A DNA stretch of 64,000 nt from Megalobrama amblycephala (lineage: Eukaryota > Chordata > Actinopteri > Cypriniformes > Xenocyprididae). The notes under the pieces are model-generated. The model worked only from the letters and a program-made list of their open reading frames with translations, was not told where the DNA came from and did not search any database. Location of the stretch: the NCBI RefSeq assembly GCF_018812025.1, contig NC_063063.1:9044663-9108662 (forward strand). Direction: 5' to 3'. This document shows positions 23,201 through 38,200 of the stretch, one piece after another (position 1 is the stretch's first letter; each line of letters begins with the position of its first letter). The position numbers and the translations under genes were made by a program.

Positions 23201-26200
23201 TATATTTTCATTGACAAAATTGAGCAAATCAGACGATGTTATGTGTAAAATAACACAATATTAACTTCTTATTTATTGAACTGCTGTGTAAAATCTATAA
23301 TGCATTGCACTTTTGTGTGTTAATAATTTTAACGTGTTATATTTTAACATAATTAATGAATCTATTGTCACATTAAATCAAAAGCCCTACTTCCTTTATT
23401 TGAGTTGTGCAGTGTTGTTTCTTATTTCATTTTTTAGTCAGAAGGCACTGTAAAGCAAATTACATCTCCAGCTACTATCACCAATGTAATGTACAGTAGG
23501 TCATGATGTAGACATTTGACAACTGCTAAATTAATTTTTTTTTTAGAGTCACTGTAGACTGTTTTTCTGGTCCGGTTAAAAAATTCCTTGAACTTTAAAA
23601 TAAATTTAATTAGAGAGCAAAGGTTTTGTATTCCACCTGATGCTTTGCCAACAGTTTTAATTTCCCCTTTCCATAATATAAAAATATTTTGCGACACTAA
23701 CTACTTAAAAGCATGCTGATGTCTATCTTTCATCTTTAGTTTTTTGTAATATGATCAGAGGTTTTTACATCATACTCAAAACCCAACCAGGAACACCACA
23801 GATTTCTCCTTTTTTAACATGTTCTCATATTCCTCCTGTCTTTCTTCATAGTCTGCTTGTGAGTGATCCTTTAATACAACTCAGTCAAACTCAAAGAGGA
23901 CAAATATATCGCTGTGCTGTCACTCAAGGAAACTGCGTGCCACTGTCCATTACTGGTACTTCTTATATGATGCTTTCAAATATGTAATATAAGATACTAG
24001 TTTTATTATCCATGATAGCATTAATTAAAAAAAAAAACAAAAAAACATTTTATTCAACAGTCACCAATGAGGCTGTCAACATGTCCCTTGGACTTTCAAT
24101 GTCTCTAGATCTTCAGTCTTCAAGTGCAGTGGTAAGTTTCATATTTTAAATTATCCGTTTTTGTGAGAATATAAAATCTTAATGATAATCATTTTTTGAT
24201 ATCTTAAAGATAATATCAGTTTTACTGTAAAAACATGCTAGATTATATGTATGTATATATTTGTATAATTTGAATCATTGTTAGAGTTGAACCTTACATT
24301 TTGCAGTCAATCTAAAAGATGTCTAAAATAATTAATAATATTTGCACCTTCAAATTTTACACTAATGTCCAGATTACAGTTTGTCATGTTGAAAACTGTA
24401 GTCTTAATTTCTCTCAGGCTTGTGGTCCAACCATACCCAAGAACTGTGATGAATTAACCACTTACAATGGAATGTGCTTTAAAATCAATCCAGATAATAC
24501 TGTGAGCAGTCCTGTGCCAGAGACTCTGAGAGGTAAATTTATGGCGTTCTACCAAATCAAAGCAAATATTCTTCATACTGTATATACTGTATGAGATGAT
24601 TATTCAGATTGAATGAAAATATGATGCAATTATTAATTTCTCTAACCTTAGAATGCCCATCACAAACTGATATTGCTTTTTTACTGGATGGATCTGGAAG
24701 TGTAAGCTCTGTGGATTTTGATAAGATGAAGTCTTTTGTTATAGAAATGATCAAAAGTTTTATAGACCGTGATACACAGGTAATCAATGCATTAATTCTA
24801 ATATAGCTTATGCATGATTTTTTTTTACCTCAGAGCATGAGGCACTGAATCTATCTGTCTGTCTTACAGTTTGCCATTGCACAGTTTTCTACACAATGTG
24901 TCATTCATAACAAGTTTCAACGAGTCAAAGACCCCATATGGTGGCAAAATCAAGTGAATTGGATATCTCAACAGAGAGGATGGACCAACACTGCAGCAGC
25001 TATAAGAAAACTTGTGTGAGACATGTCTGCTGATATTTCATTGGAATTCTTTTAACTATGATTAATGAATGGATACACATACTGCTATGAGTCTTTTTTT
25101 CTTTTATTTGCGTGTGTGTGTGTGTGTGTGTGTAAATGTTTTACAGTGCTTCATGGTAAAACTTTAGTATAGGGTACACACATAAACTATTAACTATGAA
25201 CTTTTCCTTCAATAAACTCCTAATTTACTGCTTATTAATAGTTAGTAAAGTAGTTGGTATTTTTAGGTATTGGGTATGATTAAGAATGTAGAATAAGGTT
25301 GTGCAGAATAACGCATTAATATGTGCTTAATAAGTACTTATAAACAACCAATATACTAGTAATATGCATGCTAATAAGCAACTAGTTAAAAGACCCTACA
25401 ATAACCCTACAGTTTTACCTGCTTCATAATTTGAACAAGGTTCCAAAGACAAGCAATTTTAACTTAATAAGAAATGTCTTCTATACATATCCCATAATTA
25501 TAATAGTATTGATTGAATATTTTGTAACATTTTTTATTAATAGGAATGAGTTATTCATCAGTAGTGGAGGTGCAAGACCATCAGCCAGTACAATTTTGGT
25601 TGTTATCACAGGATGGTGAATCAACTGATCCAAATGATTTGACTTGCAGCTGTTCAACAAGCTCAAGCTAAAAATATAATACGATATGCTATTGGGGTAA
25701 GATGTAATTTGTACTCTGCTACTCTGTACTCTTGCCTCTGCCTCTGCTAGAATAAAAAGACTTAGTTGTGCAAAAACTGGTTTTATTTATACTAATTCAG
25801 ATCTAGATGCCTAAGCACAAAATCAACACACATCTTTTCCTGGTGTGATTTGTCTCGGAAAAGATTTGATGTTTTCGGTGAACAAACACAAGATCTGATA
25901 TTGTGCATTAAAATTACTGTTTCCCCTAATATGACAATTCTGTCATCACTTACTCACCCTCCGTGTCATTCCAAACCTGACTTCTTTTTTTTTCTTCTGA
26001 AGGGTTTTTTAAAATGAAAATGGTGTCTATTGTTGTCTTGACAGCAGAAACATTCTTCAAAACATCTTCCTTTTCATTCATTAGAAGAAAGAAAGCCATA
26101 CAAGTTTGAACTGAAATGAGGGGGAGTAAATGATGGCTGAATTTAGATTTTTTTTTGTGTGTTTTTTTTGTGAAATATCCACTTAATTAAAGTTAATAAA

Positions 26201-29200
26201 ATCATTACATTTATAAATTATTGAATATAATTATTGAATTTTTCTTAGGTTGGCAATGCTTTTAATAATGACAGAGCAAGAAGGGAGCTGGCAACTATTG
26301 CATCTTTACCCTCCAATAATTATGTGTTTCAAGTAACCAATTTTGACGCTCTGAAAAGTATTAGTGAAAAACTCAAAGAGAACATTATCGCCATTGAAGG
26401 TATGTTTGCAGAGTGACTGACAGAATGTTTACATTTTAGAGTTACTTTGTTCATCTGATTGATTCATACTACTACTAATAATAAATAACTAAGTTGTTGC
26501 TTCTTTTATTTGCTATAGGAACCCAGACCTCTGGAGATTCATCTCGAATGGAGTTTGCACAGGACGGGTTTAGTGCAGCAGTTACATCAAATGTAATTCT
26601 GTGTATTTAACTTATTTGACACCAAAGTGTTTTGTTTTTGTTTTTTTGACATTATTTGCTACCATAAATATACATGATGTTTGCTGTTTTGACTCCTCAG
26701 TGAAAAACACTGTGGATTTTGTATGCTTGTAAACTTTGAACATTGAACATTATAATATTATCTGCATCCAGACAGATATGATAATGACTGCAGTGGGAGC
26801 TTTCCAGTGGAAGGGTGGATATCAGCTGTACAAACCAAATGATAATTCAGCTGTCTTTCAAGCTGGAAGTGAGCATGAGAGTTATTTAGGTGAGATCTCT
26901 TCGATTGTGTAAATCAATATTAATCAGTCAAAATACATTAGAATATTTTCAAGACTATTTTCTTCACAGGTTATTCCTTGGCAATTGCAACAATGTCAGG
27001 AGCAAAGTATGCAGTCATGGGAGCACCAAGACACAAGCATAAGGGACAAGTTACTGTTTCAAGAATTGATCGAAGTGATGTAAAACAACTGGATCCTTTT
27101 AAGGTTGTAAGACTCAAATTAATGTAAAATATTAGCACAATGCAAATTAATGCAAGCGAGTGAAAGTACATGAACTCGGAATAACTGTGTAGTGACTACA
27201 TTGTTTCTCTTCCTCTCTTCTCAGCCTCAGATTGGCTCATATTTTGGAGCTGAGGTGTGTGTGGTGGATTTGAACAAGGACTCCAATACAGACCTACTTT
27301 TGGTATCGGCACCAACATACATTGACCGGGAGTCTGACCGGGAGGGCGTAGTGTTTGTTTACATCTTCACACGTCGGGTCAGTGATTATTTGGAGATTCA
27401 ATTAAGATTGAACTCTTTTTTAAAAAAAAAATAAATCTTTGAGTAAGAGTGAATAGATGTACCTTTGTGTCTGTTTAACCCTGTTTCTCCTCTCTCTGAT
27501 CTATTTTAATAGCCAGACTTCATTTTTTCGGATACACTGGTGGGCATGTCAGGTCAGAGGGGTCGGTTTGGCTCTTCTCTGGCCAGTCCAGCAGATCTGG
27601 ATGGTGATGGTTTCATGGATGTGCTGATTGGAGCTCCTTTAGAGGAGAATGGACAGGGGAGCATCTACATCTTCAATGGGAAAGATGGAGTTATCATTTC
27701 AAAATACTCACAGGTGAAAAAGATGTGGGTTGATGGCAGTTTAAAGGGATAATTCACCTAAACTTTAATTATGTCATCATTTATTCACCCTGGTTTCTTG
27801 ATTTACTTTACTTTTCTTGACTCATTTCATAGGCTCATTGTAACATTTTTTGTTATGTGTCATTCCTTGAATGAAACAGAGGATTGTTGGATCGTCTGTG
27901 CGACCAGGTTTGCAGTTCTTTGGGATTTCATTGAGTCAGTCTTCTCTAGACCAGACTCAAGACAAGCTTCCTGACATTGCTGTTGGGTCCAAGGGAGCAG
28001 TTCTGCTTCTCAGGTCTGTTTTCTTTTATAAAGAACTAAAATATATACAAATACATAGTTTCAGCCATTATAGTTATTTGTGGATCATTCAGGTCCAGAC
28101 CCATCATGCTCTTGGAAACCAAAGTTACTTACAACCCAACCAAAATACCAACCAATGACCAAACAGACTGTGCAAAGCCATTGCAAAACAACCTGACAGT
28201 GTGCTTCACCATGAGTGCATACCAACATCGCATAACAGGTTTATTCCTAATATAATTGCATAGTTTTTATGTTTATACATCACATATGGTCATATATTCT
28301 GCTCAAGGTTTGTAGTATTCTGGTGTGCTCTTGATATCCGGTTTTGGTGCATTGCTAATATTTTTGTGCTTTTTTGATCAATCACATTTGTTAGATTTGA
28401 CTGCAAATATTAATTACACCATAACGCTGGATGCCAAGCGACAGAAATTTCGAGCAACCTTCTCACCCAAAAACCGGCTCCTCAGTGATGTGATGAACAT
28501 TGGGCTGCAGGAAGTATGCAAAACTCATGCTTTCTTTATAGAGGTAAGCATCAAATGTCATTTTTGTTTTGCATTTATAAATAATGATTCAATATTCAAT
28601 TATATTTAGTTTAATATTACATTCAACATTTTAAGAAATATAATGGGGGAAATCAAGAACAAGAATCAAGCGCAAAGCAAGAGTGACCCAAATATAACTA
28701 TAGAGTGTTTTGTTAATAACAACTCTTATTGTTTCTCTTTTCCATAGGCTTGTTCAGAAGATGCTCTGAACCCGTTGTCCAATCAGTTAAATTTCACATT
28801 TGAGGGTCTTCCATTAGCAAGAATGCAAAATTTGAGACCAGTACTGCTGCCAGAGATAAAGACCTCCACAGACCACAATGTAAGAGTTCATCTGTGTTAA
28901 GAGCAGAAGTTAGCAGAACTTTATCACATATGAACAGTTCATGAATTTTTCTGTGCCCTCACTTTGTTTTATAGCTAGATTTTGAGATAAACTGTGGAAC
29001 TGATAATTTATGTGTTGACGACCTCCGAATGAATTTCAATTTCTCTGGGTGAGCAAATCATTTGCTCTATATCTGAACTGAAATATTTAAAGAAATAAAT
29101 AATTCCAAACTGTATCGATGCTTATGAAAGTATTTTTGAATTTCTCTTTGGTTTCTGTGATCCAGGGCTACAAACATAGAGGTTGGGATAATGCAGGAGA

Positions 29201-32200
29201 TCAACGTGACAGTGTTTGTAGAGAACAGAGGAGAAAACTCATACAACACTCTCTTCACCCTCAAATACCCCTTTGGACTTTCCTACAGGAGATTCACATC
29301 TAAACAGGTAAACATAGGCACATGGAGTGTTAGAGTTTATTTAACAAATATTTTTAAACCATGTAATGCAATGCATGAAATGTTAGTTTTAAATGTGTGT
29401 GTGTGTGTGTGTGCGTGTGTTTTTGTGACAGAACAAATTTTATATAATGCATGGGTATGACATAGGTATTACAAGGAGAGGGTGACTTATGAGGACATTA
29501 CTGCATGTCCCCATTTTTCAAAAGGCTTATAAATCATACAGAATGAGTTTTTTTTTTGAGAAAGTAAAAATGTGCACAGTTTCCTCTGATGGTTAGGTTT
29601 AGGGGTAGGGGTAGTGTAGGGGGATAGAAAATACAGTTTATACAGTATAAAAACCATTATGCCTATGGAATGTCCCCACAATTCACAAAAACAAACCTGT
29701 GTGTGTGTGTTGAAATATTTTCTAAACATTCTGTATGAGCAGGGCAGAGTGGAGTGTGTGTCTTTGGATGCTGAGAGAGGAGTTACACTGGGAGAAACCG
29801 CTTGCCAAATCAGTAAACCCATCCTCAAGGGAAACACTCAGGTCAATAATCACACCGCTGACATGAACATTTGCTCATTGTTGTGTTAATGGTTAAACTG
29901 ATAATCATTATTTTGCTCAAAAATTATTAATTACAATCGTTCTCATTTGAGACATTTCTTTTTATTTTTCATGAGAATCATTGCACTTTCACATAAACAC
30001 AAATCAAGAGAACATCAAGTCATAGACACGGTTTATTTTATAGTCAAGATTCATGTTTAGATTTATTACAGTTAGTCCCAGAGAAGGTTTGCTCACTGAT
30101 TTAGTCACAGACGGGCAGTACAAATACTTCATTCATTCATTCGAGCAGAATATCACAATGGAGATCACTGAACTCCAACACACACATCTGCCTGTATTTT
30201 CAGATCAGCACATTGTTGTCAAGTTGGGAAGATTTAGTAAAGCACTTGTTGAATAATTTATTGATTTAAGAGGAAAGCTCTGATTCGGGTATTTAAACTC
30301 TCGACATCTGGCAACCAACACAAAAGCTCATGGAGGCTTGTTACTGATACAAGAACACAGAAATGTAAAAAATAAACAAAAAACCTTTTCAGGAAAAATA
30401 ACCAGCAGGCCAAAATTGCGACGAGTATATTTAATTGATCTAGAGAAGCAGGAATCATGATCATGATTAAAATACTATTTATTGTCCAGCTCTACTCATG
30501 TGCATATACACACTAATTTACTGACTTGATTACTTTTAAACTCAAAGCAGTTAAAGAATTAGTTAACGCCATCCAAGGTGTATATGACTTTCTTCTTTAT
30601 GATGAACACAATCTGAGAAATATTAATAAATATCCTGATGCATCCGAGCTTTATAGTGGTAGAAAGTGTTACCAAACGAGTAAGATCTGAAGAAAGTGTC
30701 TCCATCCATATCCATCCATCATAAACATATTCCACATGGCCCCGGGGAGTTAATAAAGGCCTTCTGAAGCAAAGCGATGCATTTGTGTAAACGAAAAAAA
30801 ATCCATATTTAACAAGTTATGAAGTAAAATATCAAGCTTCTGCCAGACCTCCTTCCGTATTCCAGTTACGAAGAAAGTGTAAAGGGGTGTCGTGTCAGTT
30901 ACACTTTTTTCGTGAGTTGAATAGGGAAGACGTAGGAAGTAGCATAAGCTTTGTGAACTGCGAGAGGCATTACACTTTCTTCGTAACTTGAATACAGAAG
31001 GCGGTGTGGTGGAAGCTAGATGTTTCACTTCATAACTTGTTAAATATGGATTTTTTTTTTTTTTTAATTTACACAAATGCATCACTTCACTTCAGAAGTC
31101 CTTTATTAACCCCCCGGACCCGTGTGGAGTACGTTCATGATGGATGGATGTGGATTGAGACACTTTATTCAGCTCTTACTCGTTTGGTTACACTTACTAC
31201 CATTATAAAGTTTGGATGCATCGGGATATTTATTAATATCTCTCCGATTGTGTTCATCAGAAAGAAGAAAGTCATATACACCTAGGATGGCTTGAGGGTG
31301 AGTAAAGCTTGGGGTAATTTTCATTTGAAAGTAAACTAATCCTTCAACAAACACTTTTATCCAGAACACCTTTCATGTGTGTGTGACTGTTCAACATGTT
31401 CTGTTGTCATATGACTTACAACAACTTTAGTTAGTCCAAAATGTAGTCTTATTCTGGCTTTTTTGTTTAAATTCTAGGTTGTGTTTGACATTACATACAG
31501 TATTAATAAAGAAAGTACACTGGGCCAAAATGTGACGTTTGCTGCTGAGGTCACGAGGTATGACATCATCTTTGTGTGCTATAAGTTGTTTGAGTGAAGT
31601 CAAAGCGTGAAACAGCCTTTGACCTTGAGCTCTAGGAGGATTCTCACATGATCATTTTATCAGAAATGGATAAATGATACTAATAATCAAAACCTCCATC
31701 TCTCACAGTGGAAATGACAAACACTCAATCAACAGTGAGTTTAAAAAACAGAAAACCATCGATGTCAAATACGCCATCTATATTGCCTTGATAAGGTTAG
31801 TGCTCTGCTAACCTTTTTTTTTTATTTTTTTTTTTTTATAAAAATAATACCACATTTTCCTTTATCCTATACTGTAATATATTCTGTTTTTCTTTCTTAA
31901 TTTAAAATGAAAGGCATGACAATTCCACCATCCACATTAATTTTACTTCAGGGAAAAGGGATCTTATGAAACCTGTCCAGCAGATAATAAGGGTATTATT
32001 TATTTATTTATTTATTTTATTATCATATTTATTTTGATAAAAGAAGAAAATACTGTACATTTCTTTTTCCTCTTTCAGGTTCAGAATGACCTCAGAGAAT
32101 TAATTTTCAAAGTGTTCATCAGAGTACCAGTGAAACTTGGTGATACTGACATCTGGACTAATTCAAATCTGCAAGTGTGTGAATTTATTTCTTATCTCAT

Positions 32201-35200
32201 AAGCCATACAGGTATACTGATCATTTTAAATAAATAATTTTGGCATCCCATCCTTCACCCGTAATTGTTCAGAAACATGTTTGAAAATGTCACCAAGGGA
32301 AACTTGTACTTATATGTTTGAAACCATTGGTTCTGCAGAGGGCCAGGGGGGGCAACTAGGGGCCTCAGCAAACTTACAAGTAGGCCTCAGGATGATGTAA
32401 AAGTATTTAAATGAATAAATTATTATTATAATGTTAACATAGTCTAACTTTAATTAAATCATGATGTAATTTGAAAATCATATTTCTTTGTATTTTCCCT
32501 CAATAATCATTGTTTTTACTGAAGAACAAATACAGATCATAACTTATGGAATCACAAAATGAATATACTTTCACATAATAATGTTAATTAATTCAGTATA
32601 TCATTAAAACAAGATTGTGAACAAGCATCTTTATCATAATCACAGCAGGAGAATGAAAACTATCTTAGCAAAAATAAAGGGTCGGACAACAGGGGCTTAT
32701 GAGTTAAAGAGTTTGAGAACTACTGTTTTAAACTGTAGCGTCCTTTAATTTCTTACAGTGACATCAGCTCGTCATATTTGCTGACAGAAAGTGATAATTT
32801 TTCTTTCTTTCTTTCTTTCTTTCTAAAGATTTATGGCTGTAAAAGCGAGAACATGGAGAAGCCTGTTATCACCAATATTGCATTGTTGGATGTTGTTAAA
32901 AATCATCGTGTGGTGGTGAGGACACTTTTTTAAATTTAGTTTTGTTTTACCTCATTAGTTTTCCACAATTTATTAATAGTATTTTTTAAACATACATCAA
33001 TGAAACTCTGTCTCTCTCTCTCTCTCTCTCTCTCTATGTGTGTGTGTCAGAACTGCTCTGTGGCGGTGTGTGCCGTGTTCAGCTGTGACGTCAATCTCAT
33101 AAAGAATGAATGGAAACTCTATTATATATCTGGAAATGTGAGCTCTGGATGGATTGAGCAGGTATCTGACTTTTAAAGCAAGTTCATTTCACAGAACATA
33201 TATATATTATATATATTAGTGGCTAGCGGTGGCTTACCGGGTATGCTGGGTGGAGCGTCATGTAAAAAAAGAATGTGGCCGATGCAGTTACGTTAAATGG
33301 GTTTATAGATAATAAGCAAAAAGTATGAAAAGTATGTTGGACCCTTTATTGAGAGTAGCCTATATTTACGCCATAAGACATGCCTTGACAAGCAACCGTA
33401 ACTGCGTTCACATCGACGCCGGCGAGAGCGTCAAAGTCACAAGAAGTCATTCATTTTCAATGCGAGCCGGCAGCAAGCAAACTTTATGGTAATGAGTTAT
33501 GTCATGGTTAGGCGGCAACCAATCAGAATGTAGAGGTCCTCCGCTTGAGAGGATTCCAGAGAATGCAGTCGTATAAACTTTGTTTCAGACCAAACATTAG
33601 TTCCCAACCAAAATAGAGGAGAGGTGGATAACTGCCATGGCGGGTTTCCCCGTGTGTCCTTGTTTGCGTACAGGGGCATAAATAAGAAAGATTGTGCGTG
33701 GACCAAGGTGTGTGACATTGTTTGCATGCTATGTCTGAAATTGCATAGCTGTATGTACATATATATATATATATAATTACTATATAAATATATAGCTGTA
33801 TGCAGGGCCGGCCCAAGCTTTTATGGGGCCCTAAGCATAATTTTATTTGGGGGCCCCTCGGATAAAACAACTTAAGATAAACAGTATCTTCTTATATGAA
33901 AAATAAATGTAAATGCACAAAATGGATAGTGTTAAATTAAATATTTAAATGATGACAAAATGAACAGATCAGATGGACCTTTAACAAGATAGCAATATAA
34001 AATGTATTAACATTAAAGGAATAGTTCACCAAGAAAATGAAAATTCTGTCATCATTTAACAAAGTTGTGGGATACATATAACTTAATTTTCTTTTTCAAC
34101 ATCTAAAGACAATGTTCACAATATTAGCAGTTGTTTTGCCTTTTTGTTTTGCTGAAAAAAGTAAGATTAATAGATGCCTACTTTCTACAAATTCAGAATG
34201 TCCAGCACCATGGGTGGACATGTTGGCTTTAGGTCAAACTGACAAAACGAGCACAGAAAATTTTAACCAAGTCATGTGACCCACATACTCCAAACAGACT
34301 CAACTATGACAATGATAACAGAATTTTGGATGAAAAATGATTTCTCATGCCTCCTTCAAGAGACTAAAGAGTATGAATCGTGTGATGCACGCTGCCTGTT
34401 TAAGGGTTAAAACCTGAATGAATTTCTTTCTTCTGTTGACCATAAAAGTTAAACTTTTTGGGTCACAAACTGTTTGGTTACCCACATTCTTCAAAATATC
34501 TTTTTTGTTCACTCTGTTTAGGATAAGAAAGAAATTAATATACATTTGGAACAACTTGAGATTGAGTAAATAATGACAGAATTTTCATTTCCGGGTGAAC
34601 TATCCCTCTTAGCCAGACAAGGGGCAGCATGTTTACTATTAAGCTTCTGTTTCCTTAAGACCTGCAAGCATCTAAAATACAGACACGCATCCGATTTTCT
34701 CTCAACTGATTACTTTCACTTTAGACATTACCAACTGTATTTATGTAAACCTTGTGTGTATTTGACAGTATTAGCGCAATCATACGCACAGATCTGCAAA
34801 TGATAGAACGTGCGCTGTAAAAATCAAGCTGCCATTTCATGTGCTCTTAGGGGCCCCCTGGTGGCCACGGGGGCCCTAAGCAGTCGCTTAGTTCGCTTAT
34901 GCCTTGGGCCGGCTCTGGCTGTATGCACTATATATTTAAGCCTAATGACATTTATCATTATTTTCTCCAGCTTGGTTGCCAGTTACTTTGACGCTCCCGC
35001 CGGCAGCAGTCTGAACGCACAGTGCAGCATTGTTAGCAGGGCAGCCAAAGCGAATTTTAACGCTCTCGTCAGCGGCTGTGTGAATGCACAGTAAGAGCTT
35101 TTGTGATGTTTGAGTTGGCGTGACATGCGAAAAGATGCGTTTGCAAAATATGCTGTATTTTGTAAGTCCACTAGGTGCCGCTAGTGTCACAGAAACGACA

Positions 35201-38200
35201 TACTTTACCTTTAAACGTATCAGTTCAGGACACAGATCTAAATCAGACATGATAAATAAGAAACACAATGGAGTCAATTTAAATGTATGCCTGAAGTAGG
35301 CTACTTTTTAAAATTAATAATTAAAAATAAGTATAATTTAATTAGTATTTGCAGAATATTATAAATACAAAGTAAAATGCAATTATGATAAATATAAGTA
35401 GGTTATAATAAATAAAAAATATCAGTAGGCCTAGTTCTTAAAAAAAAAAATTGAAATTATGCAAACTGATGCCTTTAACAAACGCACAGACTATTGATCA
35501 ACATTGTCTGATAGTTACCGTAGGACTGTTTTAAAAAATGTATACGTTTTCGTAAAAAAAAATACAATTTCCCTATGGAGAAAGTGAAATACTATGAAAA
35601 TAGTTTTAGTTATGATTTTAACCCTATTTGATTTAGTCTAGTTAGATTTGTATGAAATACAATGTGATTTTCGTTGATCGAGATCTGGCAGCAGCTCATT
35701 TTTCCTCTTGGGCAAGCGATTCGAATCATAGCTTATCCTGCCATGAAATCACCCATAGACCAGCAAACCAATGAGAACGCGGGACAATGATGACATTCCA
35801 TAACAAAACAGCAAAGGCGCAAAAGCTGCTGTAGATCAGCTTACCTGGAAGACTCCGTAACTGGCAGATTTAAAGAAAATCACCATAACTTGGCAAATAA
35901 ATAAATTACGGACGGTAACACTTTACAATAGCAGTACATGAATAACCATGAACTAATACCTGAATTAATAGTTACTTCAACATGAACTCATGATTAGTTA
36001 AGATATGAACTAATGAAGAGTGATCCTTAACTACAACAGGAGTCATAAGGATTCATGCATGAAAACAGCAGCCTTAACTACGCGTTAATACATGTTTGAT
36101 AATGAATGCATTAATTAACATTTAGGGGTAAACTAAATCAAACAGTCTCTATAAGAAGGAATAATAAATACTTGGACTTTGAAATAAATTTAAACAATTT
36201 ATTATTGCCAGAATTTAAACTAGTGACATCAGCAGCTTCATTATAAACATTACAGAAAGGCACAGGATTAGTTTGTCATTATTTTCACTGATCCTCCTTA
36301 TCAAACATATAAAATACTAAATACACTAATAATTTATCTTAAAAGGTCTTAATATGTTTTGTGATATTCTTTCCTATCAAACTAAACAACTGTGACTTAT
36401 AACAGTTCCTGAGGAATCGGTTCCCAAAAAAAAAAAAATAACCAAACAGGAAACATGAACTAAGGTCAGGGAGCGTTTGCTGGATTCAGATTCAGAAGTT
36501 CACTCTCCATCCAGACACAGGCCGTGATCATACTGTACCCTCCATTCTCTGACTTTTTGAAAAGTCACACAACATCACTTAACTGGGCTGAACACTTATA
36601 TAGTTGTGTTAGTACATGTGTATTTGATAGTAAGTTAATGAAAAATCACAAGTTGAATTTGGTAAGTAGTTAATAATTAATTAATTATGATTGTGCCCCC
36701 TCAAGTAAAGTCATGACATAATTATGCATTAACAAACCATTAGTTAATGTTAGTATATGGTTAGTTAATTATGATTGTGCCCCCTCAAGTAAAGTCATGA
36801 CATAATTATACATTAACAAACCATTAGTTAATGTTAGTATATGGTTAGTTAATTATGATTGTGCCCCCTCAAGTAAAGTCATGACATAATTATGCATTAA
36901 CAAACCATTAGTTGATGTTAGTATATGCTTAGTTAATAATGAGTTAATTATGATTGTGCCCCCTCAAGTAAAGACATGACACGATGCACGTACAAATCAT
37001 TCACTAATATATGAATAAACACTAAGAGTGCCGTCCTTATTCCTTTACACCCCGGTGCAAAAAAACAAAATAAAATGTATTTGTATTTTATTTTTATTTA
37101 CAAATTTAAACATATATGGACTTGAAAGCAAGCCATAAACATACCTGTAAAGACACACATAAGGCACATTTACATGTAAAATCGGGCGCGTCCACAAGCT
37201 AATGCTAATCAAAGCATAGACATTTAAACGACAAAAATACAAATACAGTTAATAACTGCACATAACCTCCTGAAAACCCCAATAAAACATACATGTAAAT
37301 ATGTCTTTAATTATGAATTCGGCTTACCAAAGCAGTCAACATTTATTAGTTTAAAATGCCAGCAACACAACAAACGCGCCAAGAGAACACCTAGTGTGCG
37401 CCACTAATAAGTGTCCCGCCAGAAACAAACCCTACATACTTTAGTTCCGGGAATAATCTATGACTATTTAGCTATGACTAAATATAAATGAGCAATAAAA
37501 ATCAGAAAACGGTTTAGATCAAATTAAATTTATTAGTGGTAGTTAGTCTATTTTCCACATTTGATTCGACAGATCTATGTAATTAATGGCTAAATAATCA
37601 TGTGCCATTCCAATCATTTGTCACAAAGCTGCAGATGGCAGATTATGATATTACAGTGTAAATTATGACAGTATTAAATCACGTTTAATTCAAATTCAGA
37701 GTACTTCTTGTTTACTCTTATGGAACCTGATTTATTTAGTTTACCCCTAAATGTTAATTAATGCATTAATTATCAAACATGTATTAACGCATAGTTAAGG
37801 CTGCTGTTTTCATGCATGAATCCTTATGACTCCTGTAGTAGTTAAGGATCACTCTTCATTAGTTCATATCTTAACTAATCATGAGTTCATGTTGAAGTAA
37901 CTATTAATTTAGGTATTAGTTCATGATTATTCATGTACTGTTATTGTAAAGTGTTACCTTACGGACAGTTACATAAGCATTACCAATCATGTAGGCTTTA
38001 TGGTACACCTCAAACAAGGGCTTTAACAGTAATTATAGTGTTAATATTAATTGCAGAGTCCACAAATAGCTTGGGTATGCAGAGCATTCGCAGCTTATAT
38101 GGACCGCACGCCACTGAGATATATATGTATGCGTACAAACCCGATTCCAAAAAAGTTGGGACACTGTACAAATTGTAAATAAAAAAGGAATGCAATAATT

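Larger units (their letters stand above)
24652..26399 (+). other. I-domain exons of integrin copy 2 (MIDAS site, frameshifts)
   Basis: Four exons (24652-24779, 24870-25015, 25544-25696, 26249-26399) encode the vWA fold. The MIDAS DxSxS motif (DGSGS) is in the first and the MIDAS Thr ([10 protein letters not shown]) is in the second. The third MIDAS Asp follows ILVVIT in exon 25544-25696. There an extra G in CACAGGATGG (about 25611) and an extra T in GACTTGCAG (about 25644) put stops in frame. The exon is 153 bp, where phase continuity with its neighbours needs 151. Confidence 0.85.

Noticed and set aside
25544..25696. Alternative splice sites that would repair the I-domain exon
   Set aside because: The stops lie inside the conserved vWA core between well-defined GT-AG sites, and no alternative donor or acceptor restores both the frame and the core sequence.
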